From the NCBI GenBank assembly GCA_002483145.1, contig DLHJ01000019.1, positions 186,001 to 250,000 of the forward strand: a stretch of DNA of 64,000 bases, given 5' to 3'. This stretch comes from Cellvibrio sp. UBA7671 (GTDB lineage: Bacteria > Pseudomonadota > Gammaproteobacteria > Pseudomonadales > Cellvibrionaceae). Position numbers and translations under genes: made by a program. Under the pieces are notes generated by a model. The model was not told the origin of the DNA. It did no database searches and was given only the letters and a program-made list of their open reading frames with translations. Of the stretch, positions 50,103-60,373 are shown piece by piece (within the stretch, counting starts at the first letter, position 1; each line of letters opens with the position of its first letter).

Positions 50103-52298
50103 ATGAATCTTGACGGTGCCTTACAGACCTTCTTCGCCGAAGCGGATGATTTGCTCAGCTCCATGGAGGCGGCATTGCTGCGTTTGGATGAGGGTGATAA
50201 GGATATGGAAACCATCAATGAAATTTTTCGTGCAGCACATACGATCAAAGGTTCGGCCGGTTTATTTGGGTTGGATGATATTGTCAGTTTTACGCATATT
50301 GTGGAAAACGTATTGGATCGCGCGCGCGACGGAAAAATTGTCATCACCAGCGATTTGCTGAGTATTTTTTTGCCGTGTCGCGATCACATCGCAGTGTTGG
50401 TGGAAAATGCGCGGCAGGAACAGGAAAACGATGCAGAATGCCTTGCGCAAGGCAAAGCACTACTTGATTCATTGCAACCTTGGTTGGAAGCAGTACCACA
50501 ACCTGCTGTGGCCAGTGTACCTGTCATCGGCGCATCGCCGAAAAAAAGTAGTGGTGCTGAGGCCAATCACGATGCCTGGCATATCTCAGTGCGCTTGGGG
50601 CCAGATTTGTTACGCAATGGCATGGATCCTCTGTCTATTTTACGTTTTCTGCGCACATTAGGTGACATTACCCATATCACCACCATCACCGACCACTTGC
50701 CCGAATATAACGATTACGATCCAGAGCAGCTGTATCTCGGTTTTGAAATTACCCTGGTAAGCAATGCCTCGCAGCAACAAATTGAAGATGCGTTTATGTT
50801 TGTGCGCGACGACTCGGATCTCAAATTGATTCCGCCGCGCAGCAATATCGAAGCCTATGTCAATTTGATTAAGTCCCTGCCTGAAAATACCCAGCGCTTA
50901 GGAGAAATTTTGGTAAAAAGCCATGCGATTAGCTTTCAGGAATTAGATGCTGCATTGGCAACGCAAAAACAGCAGGCAAAAACCACCGGTGCGGTGGGGA
51001 TGTTGGGCGATATTCTTATTGAAGAACAATCGATCGCCCCCGAAATTGTCAACGCAGCGCTCGATAAGCAAAAGAAAATCAGCGAGAAAAAGACCAGCGG
51101 TGAAAATCGTTTTATCCGTGTTGATGCCGAGCGTTTGGATGTTTTGATTAATTTAATTGGCGAATTGGTTATTAATCGCCAGCGCGTTGATTTGCTGTCA
51201 TCAAAAATGGGTAACCCAACATTGATCGAAGCGGTTACTTCCATGGGTAACTTTACTGAGGCGATCCGCGATGCGGCGCTCACCTTACGCATGGTTCCGA
51301 TTGGCGATACTTTCCAAAAATTCAAACGCGTTGTGCGCGATACGGCCAAATCCATTGGCAAAGAAATCGAGCTGGAAATTGAAGGCGCGGAAACCGAGCT
51401 GGATAGATCCATGGTGGAAAAATTAAATGATCCACTAATGCATATTGTACGCAATGCAATGGATCACGGCATCGAAGCCATTGCAGTGCGGCAAACGCGC
51501 GGCAAACCCGATTCCGGCACCATCAAACTTACCGCGCGTCATGACGCGGGCAATATTGTGATTGGCATCCACGATGACGGTGGTGGTTTGGATGTGGAGC
51601 GCATCCGCAAAAAAGCCATTGCCAATGGGATTTTGGAGGAGGGTATCCATCTCTCGCGTCAGGAGTTGTTCCAATTAATTTTCCATCCCGGTTTGTCCAC
51701 TGCTGAGCAGGTGACCAACTTGTCCGGCCGCGGTGTGGGCATGGATGTGGTCAAACGCAATATTGAAGAGTTGCAGGGTGGCATTGAAATCGAAAGTGAA
51801 ATTGGCGTGGGTACCAGTTTTAGTATTCGTTTGCCCCTGACCCTCGCAATCATTGATGGCTTCCACGTCACGGCTGGCCATATTGATTTTATTGTGCCGC
51901 AAAACACCATTCTTGAATGTGTGGATTTAAATTCCTTGAGTCATGTGCAAGGCCAGAATTGCGTTAATTTGCGTGGCGAGCAAGTGCCTTACATTCGCTT
52001 GCGTGAAATTTTTTCACTGCAGCCCAAAGACCACAGTCGCGAAAAAATTGTGGTGGTGCAATTTGGTGAAAAACGTGCGGGCATAGTGGTTGATGAACTG
52101 CACGGCGAAATTCAAACCGTCGTAAAACCTATGGGGCCTATTTTTCAAGCACTCAAAGGCATCGGCGGCTCCAGTCTTTTGGGTACAGGGGCAGTAGCCT
52201 TGATTCTGGATATCCAACAGTTAATCGGGTTTGCAATTAATCGCGAACATTTACGCAACAATGCCTTTTTGGTAAGTGCGCAGGAGCAGGAAGAATGA
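50103..52298 (+). CDS. cheA: CheA histidine kinase with tandem MshEN-type motifs
   Basis: A 731-residue kinase. Order: Hpt/P1 with His46 (AAHTIKGSAG); a P2-like region (about 160-245, FLRTLGDIT and LGFEITLVS); two 24-residue MshEN-type motifs at 265-288 (RLGEIL to AALATQ) and 300-323 (MLGDIL to AALDKQ); dimerisation and ATPase domains (HIVRNAMDHGIE, HDDGGGLD, GRGVGMDVVKRNI); and a CheW-like P5 domain. MshEN domains bind c-di-GMP, so this CheA may respond to it; that is inference, and the 11-residue spacer is longer than in classical MshEN. ATG 50103 has AAGGA upstream. The stop overlaps the cheW start. Confidence 0.93.
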   Translation: MNLDGALQTFFAEADDLLSSMEAALLRLDEGDKDMETINEIFRAAHTIKGSAGLFGLDDIVSFTHIVENVLDRARDGKIVITSDLLSIFLPCRDHIAVLVENARQEQENDAECLAQGKALLDSLQPWLEAVPQPAVASVPVIGASPKKSSGAEANHDAWHISVRLGPDLLRNGMDPLSILRFLRTLGDITHITTITDHLPEYNDYDPEQLYLGFEITLVSNASQQQIEDAFMFVRDDSDLKLIPPRSNIEAYVNLIKSLPENTQRLGEILVKSHAISFQELDAALATQKQQAKTTGAVGMLGDILIEEQSIAPEIVNAALDKQKKISEKKTSGENRFIRVDAERLDVLINLIGELVINRQRVDLLSSKMGNPTLIEAVTSMGNFTEAIRDAALTLRMVPIGDTFQKFKRVVRDTAKSIGKEIELEIEGAETELDRSMVEKLNDPLMHIVRNAMDHGIEAIAVRQTRGKPDSGTIKLTARHDAGNIVIGIHDDGGGLDVERIRKKAIANGILEEGIHLSRQELFQLIFHPGLSTAEQVTNLSGRGVGMDVVKRNIEELQGGIEIESEIGVGTSFSIRLPLTLAIIDGFHVTAGHIDFIVPQNTILECVDLNSLSHVQGQNCVNLRGEQVPYIRLREIFSLQPKDHSREKIVVVQFGEKRAGIVVDELHGEIQTVVKPMGPIFQALKGIGGSSLLGTGAVALILDIQQLIGFAINREHLRNNAFLVSAQEQEE

Positions 52299-52804
52299 AC
52301 CAGCCAAGCAGACAAAAAAAGACTCAATCAGTAGAAGTCATCAAGCAGTACCTGACCTTTCGCATTGGTAATGAAAACTACGGGTTGGAGTTGTCGCAAA
52401 CCCGCGAAATTATTGAGTACAGCGGCATCACCGAAGTGCCGTTAATGCCCAATTTTTTGCGCGGGGTTATTAACCTGCGTGGTGAGGTGGTGCCGGTTAT
52501 TGATTTGGCAGTGCGCTTGGGGCGTAAATCAATCGAGGTGCAAAAGCGAACCTGCATTATTGTAGTTGAGTTGCAAAACAATGAACAGAACCATGTGCTC
52601 GGGTTGCTTGCTGATTCGGTCAGTGAAGTGATCGAAATGAATGATGAAAATATTGAAGATGCCCCTTCTTTTGGTGCCAATATCCGCGCCGATTTTATCC
52701 AGGGCATTGCCAAGCGAGAGGATGAGTTTGTGGTATTGCTGGACGCAAATAACGCCTTGTCTATCCGCGAGCTTGCTCATTTGGTTGAAGCACAGTTGCA
52801 ATAA
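52295..52804 (+). CDS. cheW: CheW coupling protein
   Basis: A 169-residue CheW domain (about 20-160): LTFRIGNENYGLEL, IIEYSGITEVPLMPNFLRGVINLRGEVVPVIDLAVRLG, then VLGLLADSVSEVIEM. It links receptors to CheA. Its ATG overlaps the cheA stop by 4 bp, implying translational coupling. Confidence 0.95.
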   Translation: MNQPSRQKKTQSVEVIKQYLTFRIGNENYGLELSQTREIIEYSGITEVPLMPNFLRGVINLRGEVVPVIDLAVRLGRKSIEVQKRTCIIVVELQNNEQNHVLGLLADSVSEVIEMNDENIEDAPSFGANIRADFIQGIAKREDEFVVLLDANNALSIRELAHLVEAQLQ

Positions 52805-52844
52805 CCCTTCCCGTTAATAATTCAGAATTTTTGAGGGATTAGTA

Positions 52845-54509
52845 ATGTTCAGCAACCCCACCTTGAAGTTTAAAATATTATTGCTTAGCGCGTTGATTGT
52901 GCTTGGCTTATCTACATTGGGGATTACCGCCTATGTGCAAATCCGCTCCTATAATGCCGTCGTGGATGATACTGCCACCCATAGTCAACGGCGCTCGGAT
53001 ATATTGGCCGAAATTCAAGCGGCGGCAATTAATTTCAAGACCCAAGTGCAAGAATGGAAAAATATTCTTATCCGTGGCAACGACGCTGAACAATTTACCA
53101 AATATGTTGATGGTTTTATCAAGTCTGAAGAAATCGTACAGAAGCATCTCTCTGCTGCACTGGCGCTACAAAAGGAAGAGGGGGTTCCAACTGAGGCGGT
53201 AATCCTATTACAGAAGGAGCACGTGCAGCTGGGGAAAAATTATCGCGAAGCTCTAAAAAGTTATGATCAGGAAAATCCCGGCACAGGAAAAGTGGTTGAT
53301 AAACTGGTGAGCGGTATGGATCGCGAAACCAGCAAACAAATGCAGGAACTGGCAGATTTTACTACTGCTGGATTCGATCAGTTTTTACATGATTCGGATG
53401 TGAAGACTGAAAATATTTATAACGACACCGTGCGCCTGCTGTTGATCATTTGCCTCGGTGCATCGGCCATTATTATTGCAATAATGATATTTATATTCCG
53501 CGATATGTTTAAACTCCTTGGTGGCGAGCCTGCCTATACCGCGAGTGTGGTTTCGCAAGTGGCTGACGGGCATCTTAATATTGATATCCAACTCAAAAAC
53601 GGCGACAAGAGTTCGCTGCTCGCGAGTGTGGCCAATATGAGCAAACAGCTTGCTGAAATTATTGGCGATGTACGCAGTTCGGCCGATGCACTTTCATCTG
53701 CTTCTGAAGAGGTCAATGCGACTGCACAGTCCCTTGCTAAAGGTGCATCAGTTCAGGCGGCAAGCGTTGAAGAAACCTCTGCATCTATGGAGCAAATGTC
53801 TGCCTCCATTTCGCAAAATAGTGAAAACGCCAAAATTACTGATGGCATGGCTCAAAAAGCGGCACGTGATGCTGCTACAGGCGGTGAGGCGGTAATGGGT
53901 ACTGTAGAAGCTATGCAAAAAATTGCGGAGCGTATCAGTGTGATTGATGACATCGCTTACCAAACCAATTTGCTCGCATTAAACGCTGCAATTGAAGCCG
54001 GGCGCGCAGGAGAGCATGGGCGCGGATTTGCAGTAGTGGCATCAGAGGTTCGCAAGTTGGCTGAGCGCAGCCAGGTAGCTGCGCAAGAAATTGGCACACT
54101 CGCACTGGATACAGTTAAGCGTGCTGAATTAGCGGGAACCATGCTCAAGGATATGGTTCCTGCCATTCGCAAAACGGCTGATTTGGTACAGGAAATTGCG
54201 GCTGCCTCTTCTGAGCAAAACGCTGGTGTTGCCCAAATTAATGGCGCGATTGGTCAGGTAAGCCAAACACTACAACAAAATGCCGCCGCTTCTGAAGAAT
54301 TAAGCTCCACATCTGAGGAAATGAGTGCACAAGCTATTCGCCTGCAGGAATCCATGACCTATTTTACGCTTGATAACCATCGTGCTAAAAAAACTATTCA
54401 ACCCGCCAATAAAAAGCCATCAGCAGGTAATAAGCCGAAATCTGTTAGCCATAAAACGAATCCTGTAAATGATGATGAATTAGATAAAAATTTTGTACGT
54501 TACAACTGA
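52845..54509 (+). CDS. methyl-accepting chemotaxis protein (four-helix-bundle sensor, first)
   Basis: A 554-residue receptor. Membrane helices at about 11-31 and 198-219 flank a helical periplasmic domain that contains [14 protein letters not shown], a feature shared with the third receptor of this operon. A HAMP-like stretch begins [18 protein letters not shown]. The signalling tip reads [38 protein letters not shown]. The tail ends [11 protein letters not shown], a possible tether for CheR/CheB. It is one of three paralogous receptors in tandem; the ligand is unknown. Confidence 0.93.
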   Translation: MFSNPTLKFKILLLSALIVLGLSTLGITAYVQIRSYNAVVDDTATHSQRRSDILAEIQAAAINFKTQVQEWKNILIRGNDAEQFTKYVDGFIKSEEIVQKHLSAALALQKEEGVPTEAVILLQKEHVQLGKNYREALKSYDQENPGTGKVVDKLVSGMDRETSKQMQELADFTTAGFDQFLHDSDVKTENIYNDTVRLLLIICLGASAIIIAIMIFIFRDMFKLLGGEPAYTASVVSQVADGHLNIDIQLKNGDKSSLLASVANMSKQLAEIIGDVRSSADALSSASEEVNATAQSLAKGASVQAASVEETSASMEQMSASISQNSENAKITDGMAQKAARDAATGGEAVMGTVEAMQKIAERISVIDDIAYQTNLLALNAAIEAGRAGEHGRGFAVVASEVRKLAERSQVAAQEIGTLALDTVKRAELAGTMLKDMVPAIRKTADLVQEIAAASSEQNAGVAQINGAIGQVSQTLQQNAAASEELSSTSEEMSAQAIRLQESMTYFTLDNHRAKKTIQPANKKPSAGNKPKSVSHKTNPVNDDELDKNFVRYN

Positions 54510-54572
54510 CAACGAAACGGCTTGATTTAATTATTAGGCAAAGCGATCAATGGATGTTAATGGAGTTAGAAA

Positions 54573-56198
54573 ATGACTGTCGCAAAAAAAATGCTGCTGT
54601 TGGTGGCTACTGCATTGCTGGGAATTATTATTCTGGCTGGTGCTGCGCAAGTGCAAATCAATACTGTCTTTGAGCAGACGAATTACAGTAACGAAAATGT
54701 TATTCCCAGTATGCACTTATTATCGGAAATACAAAACAATGTATACCGTACGCGTATCCGCCTTAATCGTCACATTCTCAATACCGATACCACTCAATCG
54801 GAAAAGCTTGAAGCAAGTATGAATGATGCAATTGCCAAGGTTAGAGAGGGATTTAAAGAATATGAAACCATGCTTGCTGATGAAAAAGACCGTAAGCTAT
54901 TGGAAGAAAATATTAAGAGTTTTGATCGTTACCTATCACATGTTCCTGCAATCTTAGCCGCTTCAGAAAAAAATCAATTGGAGGTGGCTCGGGATTTGTT
55001 AGAGGTTGCAACACCCGATGCATTGGCAGCGTCTGCAGCAATTGAAAATCATGCTGTTTACAATATGGAGATAGCAGAAAATTCCAAAAATCTGGCGTTA
55101 GCTACTAAATCACAGGCAACGACTTATTCCATCATTATCTCTGTGGTTACTTTATTGGCAATTGCTGCAATTGGTTTTTTCATTGCGCGGAATCTACTGC
55201 GCCAATTGGGTGGTGAGCCAGACTATGCCGCTGCTGTTGTAGCAAAAATCGCCGAGGGTGATTTAACTGTGCAAGTGAATACCAGACAAGGTGATAGCTC
55301 CAGCATGTTGGCGGCGATCCGCGAAATGTCCAATACCTTGTCGCAAGTGTTAGGTGAGGTGCGCAGTTCTGCCGATGCTTTGGCTTCTGCATCGGAAGAA
55401 GTCAACGCAACGGCGCAATCACTTGCAAAAGGCGCATCAGTGCAGGCCGCAAGTGTGGAGGAAACATCTGCGTCAATGGAGGAAATGTCTGCCTCCATTA
55501 TGCAAAACAATGAGAACGCCAGTATCACTGACGGAATGGCCCAAAAGGCGGCTATCGATGCGGCTACTGGTGGTTCAGCAGTGGCAAGTACTGTCGAGGC
55601 TATGCAAAAAATCGCCGACCGTATTGGGGTAATAGATGACATTGCCTACCAAACAAATTTGCTCGCACTTAATGCTGCTATTGAAGCAGGGCGTGCCGGG
55701 GAACACGGGCGCGGTTTTGCAGTGGTGGCTTCAGAGGTACGCAAGTTAGCTGAGCGAAGCCAGGTTGCTGCACAGGAAATTGGTTCGCTCGCGGGTGAAA
55801 CGGTAAGCAAAGCTGATAACGCGGGCAAACTCCTGCAAGAGATGGTTCCCTCGATTCGCAAGACCGCCGATTTGGTGCAAGAAATTGCGGCCGCGTCTAC
55901 TGAGCAAACAGCGGGTGTTAATCAAATTAACGCTGCTATTGGTCAAGTTAGCCAAACCATGCAACAGAATGCTGCTGCTGCCGAAGAATTAAGTTCTACG
56001 TCAGAAGAACTCAGTTCACAGGCATTGCGTCTACAAGAGGCCGTGAGCTATTTCACTCTGAGTAACCAGGATTCACGCCCTTCTTATTCTCGCGCACCAA
56101 AAGCCAATGTTCAGTCTCAGCCGCAACCGCGCAAAAAAGCGGATAAGAAAATGCTGAGTGATGACGATCTGGATAAAGACTTTGTACGCTATTCCTAA
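54573..56198 (+). CDS. methyl-accepting chemotaxis protein (four-helix-bundle sensor, second)
   Basis: A 541-residue receptor with membrane helices at about 7-25 and 188-208 and a four-helix-bundle periplasmic domain that differs from those of its two neighbours (no WKN motif). The HAMP-like region begins [20 protein letters not shown]. The signalling domain is nearly the same as in the other two. The tail [12 protein letters not shown] matches that of the first receptor. Different periplasmic parts on one signalling part suggest that the operon senses more than one ligand. Confidence 0.93.
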   Translation: MTVAKKMLLLVATALLGIIILAGAAQVQINTVFEQTNYSNENVIPSMHLLSEIQNNVYRTRIRLNRHILNTDTTQSEKLEASMNDAIAKVREGFKEYETMLADEKDRKLLEENIKSFDRYLSHVPAILAASEKNQLEVARDLLEVATPDALAASAAIENHAVYNMEIAENSKNLALATKSQATTYSIIISVVTLLAIAAIGFFIARNLLRQLGGEPDYAAAVVAKIAEGDLTVQVNTRQGDSSSMLAAIREMSNTLSQVLGEVRSSADALASASEEVNATAQSLAKGASVQAASVEETSASMEEMSASIMQNNENASITDGMAQKAAIDAATGGSAVASTVEAMQKIADRIGVIDDIAYQTNLLALNAAIEAGRAGEHGRGFAVVASEVRKLAERSQVAAQEIGSLAGETVSKADNAGKLLQEMVPSIRKTADLVQEIAAASTEQTAGVNQINAAIGQVSQTMQQNAAAAEELSSTSEELSSQALRLQEAVSYFTLSNQDSRPSYSRAPKANVQSQPQPRKKADKKMLSDDDLDKDFVRYS

Positions 56199-56265
56199 GA
56201 GACAATTGCTTATTCTTTGCTAACCACAGTTAATCCGGTCGGTAAATAAAACAGGATGCCAGCTT

Positions 56266-57822
56266 ATGTTCAGCAAACTCAGTCTAAAAGCAAAGCTTAT
56301 GATTCTGACCTGCCTGATTATGCTCGGCTTGGTTGGTTTGGGTGCGTCTGCACTTTTTCAGCTACAAAAATACAACACCACGGTTGATGAAAAGCTCACA
56401 CAAATCCAGATGCAATCGGATTTGCTTTCTGCTGTTGATAGTTCCTCGCTGCAGTTGCGCATCCAGATTCAAGCGTGGAAAAACATCATGATCAGTGGCA
56501 ATGAAAAGTCCCAGTATGAGCGCTATTTGAAAGCGTTTAATGCGTCCACTGAAAAAGTTAAAACCAATTTAAAATCCGGTATTGCGCTGCAGGAAAAATT
56601 AGGACAAAACTCTGAGGAGCTCACTTACTTTTTGGCAGAGTACGACCGTGTGCTCGACCGGTACAATCGCGCACTGCAGCGGTTTGATTTTAATGACCCT
56701 GCTACCGGTTTGAAGGTGGATGGACGTGCGGCGGGAATTGTGTCGGCTCTGGGCGCCAATATTCTCGTGGTATCAGAGCAAATGAGCGAGCAATTTAATC
56801 AATTGGTCATCAGCACCGATGAAGAAATTGCACGCCTTTATTCCGCATCATTACGCACCTTCGGCATTATTTTATTGGTGGCCATTGCATTTATTCTCGG
56901 CGTGTTAATTTATATCTTTCGCGATCTATTCCGCACTTTGGGTGGCGAGCCTGCTTACACCGCGAGTGTGGTTAGTCAGGTAGCTGATGGCAATTTGGAT
57001 GTGGCGATTGAGTTGCGCGCAGGCGATGATCGCTCACTGCTAGCCAGTGTCGATAATATGTGTAAACAACTGGGGCAAATTATTGCGGAAGTACGTTCTT
57101 CCGCAGATTCACTTTCTTCAGCGTCGGAAGAGGTGAATGCAACTGCGCAATCGCTTGCAAAAGGTGCCTCTATGCAGGCAGCCAGTGTGGAAGAAACATC
57201 AGCCTCGATGGAACAAATGGCAGCCTCAATTGCACAAAATAATGAAAATGCCCGTGTCACCGATGGGATGGCACAGAAGGCGGCGAACGATGCTGCTTCT
57301 GGTGGTGCTGCGGTGGTAGGAACTGTGGATGCAATGCAAAAAATTGCCGAGCGAATCGGTGTGATTGATGACATCGCCTACCAAACGAATTTGCTTGCGC
57401 TCAATGCGGCAATTGAAGCAGGACGCGCCGGTGAGCATGGGCGCGGGTTTGCGGTAGTTGCATCGGAAGTACGCAAATTGGCTGAGCGCAGTCAGCGAGC
57501 CGCGCAAGAAATAGGTACGCTCGCCACCGATTCAGTAAAACAAGCGGATAGTGCGGGAAAATTATTGCAAGAGGTGGTACCCGCCATTCGCAAGACTGCC
57601 GATTTAATTCAGGAAATAGCCGCGGCTTCAGGCGAGCAGACTACCGGTGTTAATCAGATCAATTTGGCAATTGGCCAAGTCAGTCAAACCCTTCAGCAAA
57701 ATGCAGCGGCATCTGAAGAGTTGAGTTCAACGTCGGAAGAGATGAGTGCGCAGGCGCTGCGTTTGCAGGAGTCGATGACTTATTTCAAATTGGTTGGCGA
57801 TAAACAGCGCAGGACGAATTAA
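56266..57822 (+). CDS. methyl-accepting chemotaxis protein (four-helix-bundle sensor, third)
   Basis: A 518-residue receptor. Membrane helices at about 10-30 and 198-218 flank a helical periplasmic domain with [17 protein letters not shown], like the first receptor. A HAMP-like stretch begins [18 protein letters not shown]. The signalling tip is the same as in the others. It ends right after the last coiled coil ([12 protein letters not shown]) and lacks the LDK-FVRY tail of the other two, so it may depend on them for adaptation. Confidence 0.93.
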   Translation: MFSKLSLKAKLMILTCLIMLGLVGLGASALFQLQKYNTTVDEKLTQIQMQSDLLSAVDSSSLQLRIQIQAWKNIMISGNEKSQYERYLKAFNASTEKVKTNLKSGIALQEKLGQNSEELTYFLAEYDRVLDRYNRALQRFDFNDPATGLKVDGRAAGIVSALGANILVVSEQMSEQFNQLVISTDEEIARLYSASLRTFGIILLVAIAFILGVLIYIFRDLFRTLGGEPAYTASVVSQVADGNLDVAIELRAGDDRSLLASVDNMCKQLGQIIAEVRSSADSLSSASEEVNATAQSLAKGASMQAASVEETSASMEQMAASIAQNNENARVTDGMAQKAANDAASGGAAVVGTVDAMQKIAERIGVIDDIAYQTNLLALNAAIEAGRAGEHGRGFAVVASEVRKLAERSQRAAQEIGTLATDSVKQADSAGKLLQEVVPAIRKTADLIQEIAAASGEQTTGVNQINLAIGQVSQTLQQNAAASEELSSTSEEMSAQALRLQESMTYFKLVGDKQRRTN

Positions 57823-57848
57823 ATGAACTGTGCTGATAAAAGTAAATA

Positions 57849-58685
57849 ATGATGAGTCACGCTATGGAAATGGACAGCGCAACACCTATCCCCTCAGATA
57901 AAGAGTTCCAGTTATTTCAGCAGTTAATTCAGGATAAGTTGGGGATTTTTTTACCTGCACAAAAAAAAGCGTTGTTAAGTAATCGTTTGTGGAAGCGTTT
58001 GCAGGCGTGTCAGGTTAAAGGCTTTGGCGATTATTATCGCTTGATCCAGAGCCCTCAAGGCAAAGGCGAGTTGAATATTGCGCTGGAACTGATTACTACT
58101 AACGAAACCTATTTTTTTCGCGAGCAAAAACATTTTGATTATTTGCAGGAAGAGATTCTGCCCAAATTGCGGCCGGGTACCAATTTCCGAGTGTGGAGTG
58201 CAGCCTCTTCCACCGGTGAGGAACCTTACAGTATCGCTATGGTATTGCGCGACCGCTGCCCCAGTGAATGGGAACTATTGTGTTCGGATGTAAACCGCAC
58301 TGTAGTTGAACAAGCAAAAATTGGTATTTATCCAGATATGCGTGTAAAAAATATTCCACCTGAATATTTACGCCGGTTTTGCCGGAAAGGTGTTGGCCCC
58401 CAGCAAGGTAATGTGCGCGTAACTGCCGAGTTGCGCGATGCAGTGCAATTTTTTACATTGAATTTGCATGAGGATTTTCCCGATATTGGAAAATTCGATC
58501 TTGTGTTTTTGCGCAATGTATTGATTTATTTCGAGAATGACAACAAGTCAAAAATTTTGGAGCGGATTGCCGATAAATTAAATCCAGGAGGGATATTGTT
58601 TGTTGGCCATTCCGAAAGTTTGCATGGTATCAGTACCCGTTTTACGCCGGTAAAACCTGCCATTTACCGTTTGGCTGGGCGGTGA
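57849..58685 (+). CDS. cheR: chemotaxis methyltransferase CheR (second copy)
   Basis: A 278-residue CheR: N-terminal helical domain (SNRLWKRL) and SAM-binding domain (TTNETYFFREQKHFDYL, SAASSTGEEPYSIAM, FDLVFLRNVLIYF). It methylates glutamates in the receptors encoded upstream. It is a paralogue of the CheR at 13533, with the same motifs and length. The tandem ATGs at 57849 and 57852 make the exact start uncertain by one codon. Confidence 0.94.
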   Translation: MMSHAMEMDSATPIPSDKEFQLFQQLIQDKLGIFLPAQKKALLSNRLWKRLQACQVKGFGDYYRLIQSPQGKGELNIALELITTNETYFFREQKHFDYLQEEILPKLRPGTNFRVWSAASSTGEEPYSIAMVLRDRCPSEWELLCSDVNRTVVEQAKIGIYPDMRVKNIPPEYLRRFCRKGVGPQQGNVRVTAELRDAVQFFTLNLHEDFPDIGKFDLVFLRNVLIYFENDNKSKILERIADKLNPGGILFVGHSESLHGISTRFTPVKPAIYRLAGR

Positions 58686-58689
58686 ACCT

Positions 58690-59211
58690 ATGGCCGTCGC
58701 GACGGTTATCAAACCATTGCACAGCATACATCCTGGCGAGTGGTACTTCGGTGTTGAATACGAGCGTTTGCATACCGTGTTGGGTTCCTGTGTTGCGTTA
58801 ACCGCGTGGCATCCGGCACTCAAAATTGGTGGTATGTGCCATTACTTATTGGCCATTGAGCCAAATAAAAAAAATACCCCTGCGGCGGGTGGCGGGCCTA
58901 GCCAGCAGCGAATGATTGCAGGTGATTGTCGCTATGCCAATAACGCTCTGGAACAAATGAAACGCTCGATGCAAGCCTATGCTGATATGAATGAATTCCA
59001 ACTCGGCATATTTGGCGGTGGCGATATGTTTGCCTACAGTACGCCAACCTCGATTGGTTTCGACAATATTGCTTATGCGCGCCAATGGCTAATACGCGAA
59101 AAGCTCAAGCCTCTCCACGTCGATGTGGGGGGCTCTATTTCCCGCTCGTTAATGTTGGTTATACCCACCGGTGAAATTCAGTTAAAACATTATCAGATGA
59201 ATCAGCCTTGA
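58690..59211 (+). CDS. cheD: chemoreceptor glutamine deamidase CheD
   Basis: This 173-residue protein has the CheD active site: VLGSCVALTAW with Cys34, and GGMCHYLL with His51, 17 residues apart as in characterised CheD. It deamidates receptor glutamines to glutamates, creating methylation sites. It starts 4 bp after cheR, so the two are translated together. Confidence 0.93.
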   Translation: MAVATVIKPLHSIHPGEWYFGVEYERLHTVLGSCVALTAWHPALKIGGMCHYLLAIEPNKKNTPAAGGGPSQQRMIAGDCRYANNALEQMKRSMQAYADMNEFQLGIFGGGDMFAYSTPTSIGFDNIAYARQWLIREKLKPLHVDVGGSISRSLMLVIPTGEIQLKHYQMNQP

Positions 59212-59326
59212 ATGATTGAAATAACGGTTTGATCGACAATACTTTATAAATTGCAGCATCGCCGGTGCAAGTGTTCTGGTAGCTGAGTCGATTGATACTT
59301 AAAACGCGCTGAAAAGTTGAGAGATT

Positions 59327-60373
59327 ATGACAATTGATGTGTTGGTAGTGGATGATTCAGCGGTTGTGCGCCAAGTGCTCAGTGGCGTGCTCAATGAAGC
59401 GCCGGACATTAATGTCTATGCTACTGCGTCGGACCCCATTTTTGCCCAACAGCAAATGCAAAAAAAATGGCCCGATGTGATTTTGCTGGATATTGAAATG
59501 CCGCGCATGGACGGTTTGACTTTCTTGCGCCAGCTGATGCATGAAAAACCTACGCCAGTAATTATTTGTTCGTCGCTGGCGGAGAAGGGTGCCGAGTTGA
59601 CATTACAGGCGCTCTCGGCGGGTGCTATTGATGTGATTACCAAACCGCAATTAGGCGTTAAGGATTTTTTATTGGAGGCAAAACATTTGCTCTGGCAAAC
59701 CGTGCGCGGTGCAGCCGGCGCTCATGTGTCGCGTCGGGTGGCGACGGTTGATACCAAAAAAGCGGCGCCGTTAATACCTGCCTCGGATCTGGTCTCTATG
59801 ACCGCCACTACCGATACGATTATCGTGATTGGTACTTCAACAGGTGGCACACAAGCGCTGGAGGAAATCCTCAGCAAAATTCCGCGCACTTGCCCAGGTA
59901 TCGCTGTGGTGCAACACATGCCAGAAAAGTTTACCGCAGCCTTTGCCAAGCGTTTGGATGGTTTGTGTGAAGTGGATGTAAAAGAGGCGGAGAGTGGTGA
60001 TCGCCTGATCCCCGGGCGAGTGCTCATCGCACCGGGCGGGCATCACCTCGAAGTACAGCGCTCGGGTGCCCAGTATATTGCCAAGGTATTTCGCGGCCCA
60101 AGCGTGAACCGCCACTGTCCGTCAGTCGATGTTCTGTTTCGCTCTGCTGCTCGCGCCGCCGGGCGCAATGCCATGGGCATCATCATGACGGGCATGGGGG
60201 ATGATGGCGCGAGAGGGTTGTTGGAAATGCGGCAAGTTGGTTGTAGAACCATCGCGCAGGATGAGCAATCCTGTGTTGTCTTTGGCATGCCGAAAGAGGC
60301 GATTAGTCTCGGTGCCGCGAAAGAAGTTATGCCTTTATCCCAGATTCCCGCAGTATTAGGGGGCAAGGCATGA
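59327..60373 (+). CDS. cheB: chemotaxis methylesterase CheB
   Basis: A 348-residue protein: receiver (Asp55 in [11 protein letters not shown]) joined to a methylesterase domain with the catalytic triad Ser171 (GTSTGG), His197 (VQHMP) and Asp292 ([12 protein letters not shown]). It removes methyl groups from receptors when phosphorylated by CheA. The 115-bp gap before it may hold a secondary promoter. Its stop overlaps the REC-EAL start (ATGA). Confidence 0.95.
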   Translation: MTIDVLVVDDSAVVRQVLSGVLNEAPDINVYATASDPIFAQQQMQKKWPDVILLDIEMPRMDGLTFLRQLMHEKPTPVIICSSLAEKGAELTLQALSAGAIDVITKPQLGVKDFLLEAKHLLWQTVRGAAGAHVSRRVATVDTKKAAPLIPASDLVSMTATTDTIIVIGTSTGGTQALEEILSKIPRTCPGIAVVQHMPEKFTAAFAKRLDGLCEVDVKEAESGDRLIPGRVLIAPGGHHLEVQRSGAQYIAKVFRGPSVNRHCPSVDVLFRSAARAAGRNAMGIIMTGMGDDGARGLLEMRQVGCRTIAQDEQSCVVFGMPKEAISLGAAKEVMPLSQIPAVLGGKA

